Shown here in pieces: positions 9,859-18,256 of a stretch of DNA of 64,000 bases (positions within the stretch are counted from its first letter, which is position 1; every line of letters begins with the position of its first letter). The stretch comes from Planctomycetota bacterium (GTDB lineage Bacteria > Planctomycetota > Planctomycetia > Gemmatales > Gemmataceae): positions 58,808 to 122,807 of the forward strand of contig VGXS01000008.1 in NCBI GenBank assembly GCA_016873225.1. The letters run 5' to 3'. The translations under genes and the position numbers were made by a program. The notes below the pieces were generated by a model. The model was not told the DNA's origin and ran no database searches. It saw nothing but the letters and a program-made list of their open reading frames with translations.

Positions 9859-10365
9859 ATGACTGGAATCATTCTCATGGTCGCGTTGGCGCCGGTCGCC
9901 GAGCCCGGGCCGGGCGTGGGAAAGCCTTGCCCGGCGTTGCGGGCTCACATGGTGAAAAAGGATGAGTCGGCCGACTTGCTGGCCGGTCGCATGGAGGCGC
10001 CCTCGGTGGTGGTGCTGGTGCGGGCGGAGAAGTTCGACCGGCCGCTGGTCCGGGTGCTGCGCGAACTCGACAGGGAGTCGTTCCGGGTGAATCCGGATGC
10101 CCGGGTGCTGATGGTGTTTTTGGCCAGCGACCGGAAAATGTGGCGGGAAAGGCTGGTGCTGGTGGACAAGTCGCTTCAGCTGGATAACACGATACTAGGT
10201 GTCACAGATGAGGAAAAGCTCATGTCCGACTGGGGCGCCAGTGTTGACCACGCCGCCACGGTGGTGGTGGTCAGTCAGGGCAAGGTGATCAAGGGTTTCG
10301 GTTTCGCCTCGGGAGCCGACGGTGAATCCGCGGTGGTCTTGAAGGCGATTCCCAAGGCGAAATGA
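9859..10365 (+). CDS. Small thioredoxin-like exported protein without CxxC
   Basis: The 168-residue protein starts with a short hydrophobic leader (residues 1-15) and then G-x-G-K-P-C-P-A-L, a pattern that often opens redoxin-like domains. The middle alternates beta and alpha (V-V-V-L-V-R-A, V-L-M-V-F-L-A-S-D, A-A-T-V-V-V-V) and ends in a strand-helix, all compatible with a thioredoxin fold. There is no C-x-x-C, only Cys24, so disulfide exchange of the usual kind is unlikely. AGGGG precedes the ATG. A cell-envelope role is inferred from the leader. I do not recognise a named family. Confidence 0.6.
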   Translation: MTGIILMVALAPVAEPGPGVGKPCPALRAHMVKKDESADLLAGRMEAPSVVVLVRAEKFDRPLVRVLRELDRESFRVNPDARVLMVFLASDRKMWRERLVLVDKSLQLDNTILGVTDEEKLMSDWGASVDHAATVVVVSQGKVIKGFGFASGADGESAVVLKAIPKAK

Positions 10366-10408
10366 TTCAGCCAGCCTGGTTTTGGGCCGCCTGAACGGGC
10401 GGGCGGAA

Positions 10409-11716
10409 ATGACATTCAATCGACAGGAACCTGCAGCGATGGGGCCGGGATGGGTGCGGGACGGCGACGGGCGACTCTCGCCGTTCGACCTCGAGAGACT
10501 GACGCGTCGGCTGTTCCGCGCGGCCCGGCGCCTCGGCCAAGCCGACCCGGTGCTGATGCGCGAACTGGCCGAGGCCGTCGGGCTGTTCGTGGGCCAGGAA
10601 GCGATTCCCGGCAAGGCGATGCCGGCGGCGGATTTCATTGAAGCGGTGGCGCGCGCGGCCAGGCAGCTTGGCCAGCCGGCCATCGCCGATTCGTGGCTCC
10701 TCGACCACGGGATTGCCGCGGAGGCCGAGGCCTTGGCGCCTGAGGAAGCCCTGGGGGACGACCTGGCCGAGCTAGAGGGGCAGGGAACCCTGGCGCTGGA
10801 AGGCTCGGCCAGGCCGTTGCTGGCCGACTCCCTCCTCGACCTGTCCGCCATGTCGGCCGCCGAAACGGTTTCCCGGCTCGTGGAGATGGCGCGGTGGGCC
10901 CGAGGGCCGTTTCACCTTGTGGGAATCGAAAGGCTGTTGGCCTCGGGAGCGGCGGCGGGGGGAGAACTGGCATCGCTCATGAGCTCGTTGGTGAAGGCGG
11001 CGGACGCTCTGGGGCGGAGCCTGTGCGCGCACCTGCCCGGGCCGGGCTTGCTTGCCCGGACGGAACGCGAGGCGATGCCGCTGTTCTGCCAGGAAGGGGG
11101 GCCGGTAGATGCCTTGGCGGCGCTCGATCCGGTCGTGAACTGGCTGGCCGGCGATGCCCGGCGGCTGGCGGTGGTGGCGCACCTGGGAGCGGGTGACGGG
11201 CTTGGCTGGCGCAAGGCGCTGGCCCGCTTGCCCCGGGAAGGGCGGCCGGTGCGACTGGCATCGGCGGGGCGGACGGCCGGGCCTGGCTGGCCCGCGGGCG
11301 ACCAGCCGGCGGTGCTGGGGCGGGCGCGCGTGAACCTTGATGGTGAATCCGGCTCGGCCAGGCGCGCCCTGCTGACCCGGCTCGGCATCGCCGCGGGGGT
11401 CCGCTGGCGCGACGCCATCCGCGACGCCCGCCGCGAGGAAAACCTCGAGGCGAGCTGGCCGGGGCCCTGGGGCCTGGAGCGATGTCCGTGGATCGTGGAG
11501 TTGCGCGGCGCCCCGGCCGAGGAGAGGGCCTTCCTGGAAGGGACGGCCAGGAGGGAAGCCGGACGCGCCGGACTGGGGCTAGTCGTCACCGGCCCGGCGG
11601 AACCTCCCGCCGTGATGGGGCCGGAGGCGTTCCTCGCCGGGGCGACGGTACCCCGGGGCGGATGCCTGCTGGGACACGGCGGAGTCGACTCGGGCCGGTT
11701 GTTTCCGGCGGAGTAG
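10409..11716 (+). CDS. ATP-cone-like domain protein of unknown function
   Basis: Starting at the ATG at 10409 gives 435 residues; TTG at 10382 and ATG at 10439 are in-frame alternatives, and the last has AGGAA upstream. Near residues 16-95 the pattern V-R-D-G-D-G-R-L-S-P-F-D, then L-x-R-L-x-R-A, then a late D-F-I-E-A-V-A-R-A, matches the ATP-cone fold that controls ribonucleotide reductases and NrdR. The remaining ~340 residues are rich in Ala, Gly, Leu and Arg and show no glycyl-radical or catalytic reductase motif. A stretch near residue 310 (A-R-V-N-L-D-G-E) faintly recalls class III reductase, but this is weak. It may be a decayed reductase or a stand-alone nucleotide sensor. It lies directly upstream of rpsT. 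Confidence 0.6.
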   Translation: MTFNRQEPAAMGPGWVRDGDGRLSPFDLERLTRRLFRAARRLGQADPVLMRELAEAVGLFVGQEAIPGKAMPAADFIEAVARAARQLGQPAIADSWLLDHGIAAEAEALAPEEALGDDLAELEGQGTLALEGSARPLLADSLLDLSAMSAAETVSRLVEMARWARGPFHLVGIERLLASGAAAGGELASLMSSLVKAADALGRSLCAHLPGPGLLARTEREAMPLFCQEGGPVDALAALDPVVNWLAGDARRLAVVAHLGAGDGLGWRKALARLPREGRPVRLASAGRTAGPGWPAGDQPAVLGRARVNLDGESGSARRALLTRLGIAAGVRWRDAIRDARREENLEASWPGPWGLERCPWIVELRGAPAEERAFLEGTARREAGRAGLGLVVTGPAEPPAVMGPEAFLAGATVPRGGCLLGHGGVDSGRLFPAE

Positions 11717-11739
11717 CCCGCAGCGGGGCCGATTCCTGC

Positions 11740-11768
11740 TTGCCCGGTCGGATGGGCGCCTGTATAAA
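11740..11768 (+). promoter_or_regulatory. Sigma-70-type promoter of rpsT
   Basis: TTGCCC at 11740-11745 and TATAAA at 11763-11768 are separated by 17 bases. They end 30 bases before the rpsT start codon, a good fit to a housekeeping promoter and consistent with separate expression of rpsT. Confidence 0.65.
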
Positions 11769-11798
11769 GCTGTTTTGGTTGATGTCAGGGGTTGGATC

Positions 11799-12071
11799 AT
11801 GCCGCATACGAAGAGCGCCGCCAAGAACCTCCGCAAGAGCGAGAAACGCAAGGCCCACAACCGCGTCGTGAAGCGCGATGTGAAGATCCAGGTGAAGGCC
11901 CTCGAGACGGCCATCTCCGGCGGCGGCGATTCGGTCGCCGAACTCACCAAGACCTACAGCCGACTCGACAAGGCCGCCGGCAAGGGCATCATCCACAAGA
12001 AAACAGCGGCCCGCAAGAAGTCGCGACTGGCCAAGCGCCTCAACAAGGCCAAGGCGTCCGCCAAGGCCTGA
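11799..12071 (+). CDS. rpsT: 30S ribosomal protein S20
   Basis: The 90-residue basic protein begins M-P-H-T-K-S-A-A-K-N-L-R-K, the typical S20 opening. It continues with K-x-A-x-x-x-G-I-I-H-K-K-x-A-A-R-K-K-S-R-L-x-K, the conserved C-terminal helix that binds 16S rRNA. Length is normal for S20. The start at 11799 is chosen because homologues start here and AGGGG lies about 8 bases upstream; an in-frame upstream start would add eight unrelated residues. It has its own promoter and an intrinsic terminator. Confidence 0.97.
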   Translation: MPHTKSAAKNLRKSEKRKAHNRVVKRDVKIQVKALETAISGGGDSVAELTKTYSRLDKAAGKGIIHKKTAARKKSRLAKRLNKAKASAKA

Positions 12072-12095
12072 GCCTCTTTTGACCTATCCGGATGA

Positions 12096-14471
12096 TTAGC
12101 CGGCCTTCCGCAAGGGAAGGCCGTTTTCTTTTCCTTGCTCCCGCTGGCGATCACGCCTTTCCCAGAACCAGATGCACAGGGCCGGTACCAAGATCGGCCG
12201 GATGATCAGCGTGTCGAGCAGTACGCCGAAGGCCAGCGCGAATCCAATCTGCACGAGCGTGTTGAGTCCGGCGAGCATGAGGGTGGCGAAGGTTCCCGCC
12301 ATGATGAGTCCGCACGAGGTGATGGTGGATCCTGTGCGCGCCACCGCCAGGCGCATGGCTTGCGCCGGACCGTGCCGGCGCCTTTCCTGCAGCATGCGAC
12401 TGATGAGCAGGATGTTGTAGTCCTCGCCCACCGCCACGAGGATGACGAACAGGAAGAAGGGGACCCGCCAATCGACCTCCCCGAATGGACGGGCGAAGCC
12501 GATCCAGGCGATGAGCATCGTCGCGCCGAGGGTGACCATGTAGCTGAACAGCACGGTCAAAAGCAGGTAGGCGGCCAGAACGAGGTCGCGGACAAACAGG
12601 AAGAGGATCACGAACACCGCCGCGGTGACCAGCAGGTTGATGCGGGCGCGGTCGGTCTCGGTGACGCTGGCGAGGTCGAAGGCGGCGACGGTGATGCCGA
12701 AGGTCTCCCCCCGCACAGGCCCGAACGCCCGGGAGTCGTTGGGGAGTTCGCTTGAAATCCAGGTCTGGATGCTGCCGAGGGTGGCGGCGCTGCGCGGGTC
12801 GAACGGGTCGGTCTCCAGGACAACCTCGAGGCGCGTGACATGGCGGGCGGGGGCGCCGTCCTTGGGCGGTAGGGTGGAGAGATAGTGCTGGCCGGCCATG
12901 CGGCGGACCTGGGAATCGATGCTGTCGACCACCTTCTGCCATGCCGCGGCCCAGGCCGAGGCTTGCTGCGCCTGCCGGGCCGGTTCGGGGATCGCCTGCC
13001 CCAGGGGGCGGGTGAGGGCGCGGACCTCGCGGACATTCTCGAGGTGAAGGAAGCCCTGGCTGAGGTGCTCGATGAGCCTGCGGCCATGGGAAGTGTCGAA
13101 AGGCACCGGCGACTCGAGGAGAACCGTGACGGGGCCGGCCTCGCCGGCGGGGAAATGCCGCTGCACGGCGTCGAGGCCGACGATGCTGGGGCTGTGACCG
13201 GAAAGCTCGGCGGTGGCCCGGAAACTCGTACGGGTGGCCGTGCCCAAGAGCGCCAGCGGCGCCAAAAGGGCCATGGCTCCCAGCCAGGCGAGGCCGGGGC
13301 GCTTGAGGAGTTTGCCGCTCAGGCGAGTCCAGAAATCTTCCTCGTCCGTTTCTCCGCGGGCGCCCGGGAGGCGCGAGCCGGGCCTTCCGGGAGGCCTGCC
13401 CGGCCAGAACGCCCAGGAACCCAAAATCTTGAGCAGCGCCGGCGTGAGCGTCAGCGAGGCGAGGAAGGCGACCATGAGGCTCAAGGCGATGGCCGGGCCG
13501 CCGCTTCTCACCTTGGCGAAGTCGGCGGTGCCCATGAGGCCCAGGCCGCAGATCACCGTGCCGGCGCTGGCGGCCAGCGCGTGGCCGACATGGTTGACGC
13601 TGCTTTCCACGGAGAAGCCGAGCGGGCGCCCCTCGGCGAGTTCCTCGCGGTAGCGGCTGACCAGGAACAGGCAGTAGTCGGTGCCGGCGCCGTAAAGCAT
13701 GACCACGGCGAAGATCTGGCTGGCGCTGGCGAGCTTGAACCCGGGAATGAGGGTCAGCAGGGCCAGGCTTTGCAGCGCCACGAAAACGGCGATGGCGATC
13801 GTCACCAGCGGAACCATCGCCAACAGGGGGGCCCGGTAGACCCACAGAAGGATCACGATCACCAGGAGCACCGTGGCCAGCGTGGTGTTCTCAAGGCTGT
13901 TGGTGCTGACCTTGATCAGGTCGCGGCCGATACCGGCGGGGCCCGTGGGATGCATCTTGAGGCCTGAGACCCCCTGGGCCGCCAATTCACTCGAGGCGAC
14001 CTCGTCGATGCGGTCGACGGTGAAGCGGGTCTGGACCGCCATGTAGGGGGATTGCAGCTGAACCTTCACCAGCGCGCAACGGCCGTCGGCGCTCTTGAGC
14101 TTCCGGCCCAGGATCGGGTCGGCGGGGGCATGGATCGCCTGGATCGCCAGCGATGGCTCGTCGTGCCTGAGTTTCTCGAGACCGTCTCGGATGGCGTCGA
14201 TCGCCTTGAAGTCATCTTCACTGAGGGGGGAATCGAGTCGCTCGAACGCCAGCACGAGGTTCGAGGCGAACACATCGCCGGGAAAGGCCTCCTCGAGCAA
14301 CTTGTAGCCCTTCACGCTCGGGCAATATTCCGGCAAGGCCCGGATATCGTCATCCTGGCTGTTTCGGTCCCAATTCGGCGCCACGACGCCAACGAACACC
14401 GCGATCACAAGCCAGCCGCAGACGAATGCCCACGGGTGGTATGAGGTCAGGCGTCCGATAAAACGGAACAT
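12096..14471 (-). CDS. MMPL/RND-family transporter
   Basis: The 791-residue membrane protein has two related halves. Each has an N-terminal membrane helix (residues 13-31 in the first half), a ~170-residue extracytoplasmic domain, and a cluster of about five membrane helices. The helix clusters carry G-x-x-T-D-Y (first half) and G-E-D-Y-N-I-L-L-I-S-R (second half), the acidic-tyrosine pairs that relay protons in MMPL/HpnN-type exporters. Such proteins move lipids or hydrophobic compounds out of the inner membrane using proton flux. GGGGA lies about 8 bases before the ATG. The gene stands alone, with no periplasmic adaptor or outer-membrane gene beside it, so the substrate is open. Its final codons double as the rpsT terminator. 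Confidence 0.9.
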   Translation of the reverse strand: MFRFIGRLTSYHPWAFVCGWLVIAVFVGVVAPNWDRNSQDDDIRALPEYCPSVKGYKLLEEAFPGDVFASNLVLAFERLDSPLSEDDFKAIDAIRDGLEKLRHDEPSLAIQAIHAPADPILGRKLKSADGRCALVKVQLQSPYMAVQTRFTVDRIDEVASSELAAQGVSGLKMHPTGPAGIGRDLIKVSTNSLENTTLATVLLVIVILLWVYRAPLLAMVPLVTIAIAVFVALQSLALLTLIPGFKLASASQIFAVVMLYGAGTDYCLFLVSRYREELAEGRPLGFSVESSVNHVGHALAASAGTVICGLGLMGTADFAKVRSGGPAIALSLMVAFLASLTLTPALLKILGSWAFWPGRPPGRPGSRLPGARGETDEEDFWTRLSGKLLKRPGLAWLGAMALLAPLALLGTATRTSFRATAELSGHSPSIVGLDAVQRHFPAGEAGPVTVLLESPVPFDTSHGRRLIEHLSQGFLHLENVREVRALTRPLGQAIPEPARQAQQASAWAAAWQKVVDSIDSQVRRMAGQHYLSTLPPKDGAPARHVTRLEVVLETDPFDPRSAATLGSIQTWISSELPNDSRAFGPVRGETFGITVAAFDLASVTETDRARINLLVTAAVFVILFLFVRDLVLAAYLLLTVLFSYMVTLGATMLIAWIGFARPFGEVDWRVPFFLFVILVAVGEDYNILLISRMLQERRRHGPAQAMRLAVARTGSTITSCGLIMAGTFATLMLAGLNTLVQIGFALAFGVLLDTLIIRPILVPALCIWFWERRDRQREQGKENGLPLRKAG
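12101..12130 (+). terminator. Intrinsic terminator of rpsT
   Basis: Arms CGGCCTTCC (12101-12109) and GGAAGGCCG (12115-12123) flank a GCAAG loop and are followed by TTTTCTTTT. The hairpin lies within the last codons of the convergent MMPL gene, where it encodes G-L-P-L-R-K-A-G. Confidence 0.88.
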
Positions 14472-14629
14472 TCATGCATCCCCGGGTCGGCGGGGCGGAA
14501 ACTATCACGCCCGGCCGCTTGCACTCAAGAACGATTCGGCACGGGGAGTTAGGCAAGCTTGGCGCGAGGGCGGATGTTGCGCAATTGCTTGATCGACGAA
14601 CCAAGCCCAATTGATATATCTTCGCTAAA

Positions 14630-15469
14630 CTAGCTATTTTCTGGCGGCTTGGCCACCCTTGCGAGCACGAAACCGGGCGAGTCGGGGGACGAGCCAACAA
14701 GCCAGGTGGGAATGGGCGCCAAGGGGTCGCGGTGGATGACCCGGCAGCCGCCATGGGGCACATGGGCGCTCACCACGCCCCTGACGAGCGGGTGCGACAT
14801 GAGTTGCCTGCCGATGTTGAGGTTGCCCTCGTAGGCGTTGCGCAGGGCGGCGAGCCTGTTTCCCGGGTCGCGCGGGATCTGCCAGTCGAACACGGGAAAG
14901 TGCGTCACCACCAGGATGCGGTTCACCGCCGGTTGGCTGGAAAGTTTGCCGATGTCGGTTTCCAGCAGGCGCGCTGACTGCCCGGCCACCTCCTGGTCGC
15001 TCCAGCCCCAGTCGATGCGGAGCGCCTCGGGGACATTGCGGTCCTGCCTGAACTGCACATGGTCCTCCATGCTGAGGCCGGCGGTGGGGTCGGCGGCGGA
15101 GTAGTCGTACCAGGCCATGGAACCGACGATGCCCAGTGAGCCGACGACGAGGGGATTTCCCGGAAGGAACTGGATACCGTTCGCTTGGCAAAGGGCCGGG
15201 AGGTGGTTGTTGAGCAGCGACTCGCTGGAGGTCTCGTTGCGGTAAAAGAGGTCCTGGTTGCCGGGGACAAAGGCCACCGGGCATGAGACGGCAAGCCTGA
15301 TTTTCTTGAAGAACTGTGCGATCTGGGAATCGTTTTCGCCGATGTTGCCCGCCAAGACCACGGCCTCGGCGCCGGATCCCGCCAGGGTATCCACCAGGGA
15401 ATGAATCGAGAGGGGGGCGGCGGCGCCCAGCAGCAGATCGGAGGTGATGGCGACGGTGGTGACGGACAT
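14630..15469 (-). CDS. Metallophosphoesterase-like protein with altered metal ligands
   Basis: Starting at 15469 (GGAG upstream) gives 279 residues; longer in-frame starts run into the divergent radical SAM gene. The calcineurin-like scaffold is clear: I-T-S-D at 8-11, A-G-N at 40-42, P-G-N-Q-D at 69-73, V-T-H-F-P at 188-192 and S-A-H-V-P-H at 235-239. Compared with D-x-H, G-D, G-N-H-[DE], H and G-H-x-H, the first His is lost (D-L-L), the second-motif Asp is Asn and the third-motif His is Gln. Asp11, Asn71, His190, His236 and His239 remain. It may bind one metal, be a sensor, or be inactive. Cytosolic; no signal peptide. Confidence 0.82.
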   Translation of the reverse strand: MSVTTVAITSDLLLGAAAPLSIHSLVDTLAGSGAEAVVLAGNIGENDSQIAQFFKKIRLAVSCPVAFVPGNQDLFYRNETSSESLLNNHLPALCQANGIQFLPGNPLVVGSLGIVGSMAWYDYSAADPTAGLSMEDHVQFRQDRNVPEALRIDWGWSDQEVAGQSARLLETDIGKLSSQPAVNRILVVTHFPVFDWQIPRDPGNRLAALRNAYEGNLNIGRQLMSHPLVRGVVSAHVPHGGCRVIHRDPLAPIPTWLVGSSPDSPGFVLARVAKPPENS

Positions 15470-15569
15470 GGGGGGACTCCATCGGGCCGGCGCCACGGGC
15501 GGAATCCGGCCACCTGCGTTACCATACTGGACGGGGAAGGGTTGGTCCTCCCCATTGGGAGAGCGTGCC

Positions 15570-17366
15570 ATGGCGAACCAAGGGCTCAAGGATGCCGTGA
15601 GGCGTTTGTTGCACCAGGTGCAGACGCCCGGGCAATACCTCGGCGGCGAGGTGAACAGCGTCGCCAAGGACCACGACAAGGTGCGTGGAACCCTCTGCCT
15701 CTGCTTTCCCGACACCTATGCCATCGGCCAAAGCCACCACGGCATGCAGGTGCTCTATTCGATCATGAATGCCGGGGATGAGTGGGCCTGCGAGCGCGCC
15801 TTCACCCCTTGGCTGGACTTCGAGTCGCTGCTCAGGCGACATGGCCTGCCGCTTTACAGCCTCGAGACATTCACCCCGCTGCGCGACTTCGACCTGATCG
15901 GCTTCAGCCTCCAGTACGAGGTGCTTTACACGAACCTGTTGACGATGCTCGACCTCGGCGGCATTCCGCTCATGTCGGCGGACCGGACGATGGAGCATCC
16001 GCTTGTCGTGGCGGGCGGGCCGGGAGCTCAGAATCCCGAGGTGCTCGGGGATGTGGTCGACCTGTTCGTCATCGGGGACGGTGAGGAGAGCCTTCCGGCG
16101 GTGATGCGCCGCTGGATGGAACTCAAGGAGCGCGGGCGCGGAACGCGGCAGGAGATGATCGCCGAGTTGGCCGCGGCCTTCCCATGGGCCTACGCCCCGG
16201 CCTTCTACGCCGTGGACTACCGGGACGACGGCGCGATCGCGAGCATCCGGCGGACACGGTCGGACCTTCCGGAGACCGTGAGTTCCTGCCAGGTGACCCG
16301 CGACCTCGACGCGATCCCCCTGCCCACCAAGCCGGTCGTCTCGTTCGTGAAGACGCCGCACGACCGCATCGCCATCGAGATCATGCGCGGCTGCCCGTGG
16401 CAGTGCCGCTTCTGCCAGTCGACCGTCATCAAGCGTCCCCTGCGGGTCCGCAAGGTCGAGACGATCGTCAACGCGGCGCTGGAGGCCTACAGGAACACCG
16501 GCTGCGAGGAGATATCGCTGCTGAGCCTCAGCACCAGCGACTACCCGCACTTCGAGGAACTGGTGAGCCGCATGGCCGAGGTGTTCGGCCCGCTGGGGGT
16601 GAATGTCAGCCTGCCGAGCCTGAGGGTGAACAACCAGCTCAGGAGCCTGCCGCAACTGGTCCGCGGCGTGCGCAAGGGCGGCCTGACGCTGGCGCCCGAG
16701 GTGGCTCGCGACGACATGCGCGAGCAGATCCGCAAGAAGATCAGGAACGACGACCTGTTCGAGGGATGCCGGCAGGCGTTCCGCCACGGCTGGCAGAAGG
16801 TGAAGCTCTATTTCCTGTGCGGGCTTCCGGGGGAACGCGACAGCGACCTCGACGGCATCGTCGACATGGCCGAGGATATCGCCCGCATCAGCCGTGAGGA
16901 AACGGGCCGGTACCGGGAGGTGGTGGCCTCGGTCTCGAACTTCGTGCCGAAGCCGCACACGCCGTACCAGTGGGCGGGAATGCGCGCCCGGGAATACTTC
17001 GACCGGGTCCGCGGCCACATGCTGGCGCGGACCCGCATCCGCTCGGTGAAGATCAAGCAGCACGACATCGACACCAGCTTCCTCGAGGGCGTTCTGACCC
17101 GGGGCGACCGCAGGGTGGGCCGCGGTCTGATCCAGGCGTGGAGGGACGGAGCGCGGCTCGACGGCTGGCAGGAATGCTTCGACCCGGCCATCTGGAGCCT
17201 GGCGTTCGCCAAAACCGGAATCGACCCGCTGTTTTTCTCGCACCGCGAGAGGCCGCTCACCGAAACGCTGCCCTGGGACCATATCCTGACCAAACGGGAC
17301 AGGAATTTTCTGGAAACCGAGCAGGGCAAGAGCCGCGTCCAGCTCGAGCTGATGGCCACCACCTGA
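15570..17366 (+). CDS. TIGR03960-type B12-binding radical SAM protein
   Basis: The 598-residue protein has an N-terminal cobalamin-binding-like region (about residues 40-190, with D-T-Y-A-I-G-Q-S-H-H-G and G-G-P-G-A-Q-N-P-E). A radical SAM domain follows with C-x-x-x-C-x-x-C at Cys275, Cys279 and Cys282 in R-G-C-P-W-Q-C-R-F-C. This order fits the widespread TIGR03960 family, which is often fused to or followed by a DUF2344 (TIGR03936) domain. No DUF2344 gene is seen here. GGGAGAG lies about 8 bases before the chosen ATG; in-frame starts upstream lie in the divergent promoter region. The reaction is not known; a role in tRNA or RNA modification has been guessed for the family. The epimerase-like gene follows 7 bases later. 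Confidence 0.88.
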   Translation: MANQGLKDAVRRLLHQVQTPGQYLGGEVNSVAKDHDKVRGTLCLCFPDTYAIGQSHHGMQVLYSIMNAGDEWACERAFTPWLDFESLLRRHGLPLYSLETFTPLRDFDLIGFSLQYEVLYTNLLTMLDLGGIPLMSADRTMEHPLVVAGGPGAQNPEVLGDVVDLFVIGDGEESLPAVMRRWMELKERGRGTRQEMIAELAAAFPWAYAPAFYAVDYRDDGAIASIRRTRSDLPETVSSCQVTRDLDAIPLPTKPVVSFVKTPHDRIAIEIMRGCPWQCRFCQSTVIKRPLRVRKVETIVNAALEAYRNTGCEEISLLSLSTSDYPHFEELVSRMAEVFGPLGVNVSLPSLRVNNQLRSLPQLVRGVRKGGLTLAPEVARDDMREQIRKKIRNDDLFEGCRQAFRHGWQKVKLYFLCGLPGERDSDLDGIVDMAEDIARISREETGRYREVVASVSNFVPKPHTPYQWAGMRAREYFDRVRGHMLARTRIRSVKIKQHDIDTSFLEGVLTRGDRRVGRGLIQAWRDGARLDGWQECFDPAIWSLAFAKTGIDPLFFSHRERPLTETLPWDHILTKRDRNFLETEQGKSRVQLELMATT

Positions 17367-17373
17367 GGTGACG

Positions 17374-18225
17374 ATGTCCCGTCGCTGCCTTGTCGTGGGA
17401 TGCGGCTACCTGGGCGAGGCCGCCGTGCCGGCGCTCAGGGCCCGGGGGTTTCATGTCCTGGCCACCACGCGCGGCGGCCCCGGCAGGGTGGAAAGGCTCG
17501 GGGCGCTCGGCGCCGAGCCGGTTCTCTTCAACGCGTCGCGGCCCGTCGGCCTACCCCGAGCCGATTGCGTCATCAGCGCCATGGCGGTTGATCGCGCGAG
17601 CGGCCAATCGATGCGCGATGTGCATGTCGGGGGGCTGGAGGCCGCGGTTCGCTCCTTCGCGGAGCCCACGGCCTGCTGGCTTCATGTCTCGAGCACCAGC
17701 GTCTATGGCCAGGAGGACGGTTCGTGGGTGAACGAGGATTCCCCCCTCGAGCCGACCGATTCCAACGGGGAATGCGTGCTGGAGGCGGAGAGGGTGCTGC
17801 GTTCGGGGCGTCCGGACGCCTGCATCCTCAGGTTCGCCGGAATTTACGGCCCCGGGCGCCTGATGCGCACGGCCGCGCTGATGGCGGGCCAGCCGTTCCG
17901 CGGAGACGCCGGGCGCTGGCTCAACCTGATACACCGCGATGACGGCGCGCAGGTTCTCGCCGCCCTGGCGGCAAGGGCCCCCGAAAGGCTCGTTCTCAAT
18001 GTGGCGGACAACAACCCCGTGCCACGGGGCGAATTCTATGAGGAGTTGGCCCGGTTGATCGGCGCGCCAGCTCCCCGCTGGATTCCTCGCGACCCGGGGG
18101 AGCCTTGGGGCCCGCATGAGCGCAACAACAGGCGGGTGTCGGCCGCGAGGCTCGCCTCGATGGACACCCACCGGTTCATCCACCCGGATTTCCGTTCGGG
18201 GCTTCCCGGTTGCCTGGGCCCATGA
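17374..18225 (+). CDS. NAD-dependent epimerase/dehydratase family protein
   Basis: The 283-residue protein opens with C-L-V-V-G-C-G-Y-L-G (residues 5-14), the dinucleotide-binding turn of extended short-chain dehydrogenases. It has S-S-T-S-V-Y-G near 106-112, but the usual Y-x-x-x-K is not clear: after P-L-E-P-T-D the Tyr position reads N-G-E-C. The later I-H-R-D-D and N-V-A-D-N segments are typical of sugar-epimerase relatives. Loss of the catalytic Tyr suggests an atypical member. The frame also allows GTG at 17368; ATG at 17374 is preferred because GAGGTG sits just ahead. It follows the radical SAM gene and precedes an MBL hydrolase, likely one transcript. Confidence 0.82.
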   Translation: MSRRCLVVGCGYLGEAAVPALRARGFHVLATTRGGPGRVERLGALGAEPVLFNASRPVGLPRADCVISAMAVDRASGQSMRDVHVGGLEAAVRSFAEPTACWLHVSSTSVYGQEDGSWVNEDSPLEPTDSNGECVLEAERVLRSGRPDACILRFAGIYGPGRLMRTAALMAGQPFRGDAGRWLNLIHRDDGAQVLAALAARAPERLVLNVADNNPVPRGEFYEELARLIGAPAPRWIPRDPGEPWGPHERNNRRVSAARLASMDTHRFIHPDFRSGLPGCLGP

Positions 18226-18256
18226 CGATGCCCATCGGCCGGATTCCAATAGAACA

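Noticed and set aside
12885..13967. Plus-strand 360-codon frame opposite the MMPL gene
   Set aside because: Antisense to a protein with clear transporter motifs; its amino-acid make-up is E/G/R-rich shadow sequence.
15519..17282. Minus-strand 587-codon frame opposite the radical SAM gene
   Set aside because: A shadow of a protein with an intact C-x-x-x-C-x-x-C; no domain seen in the antisense frame.
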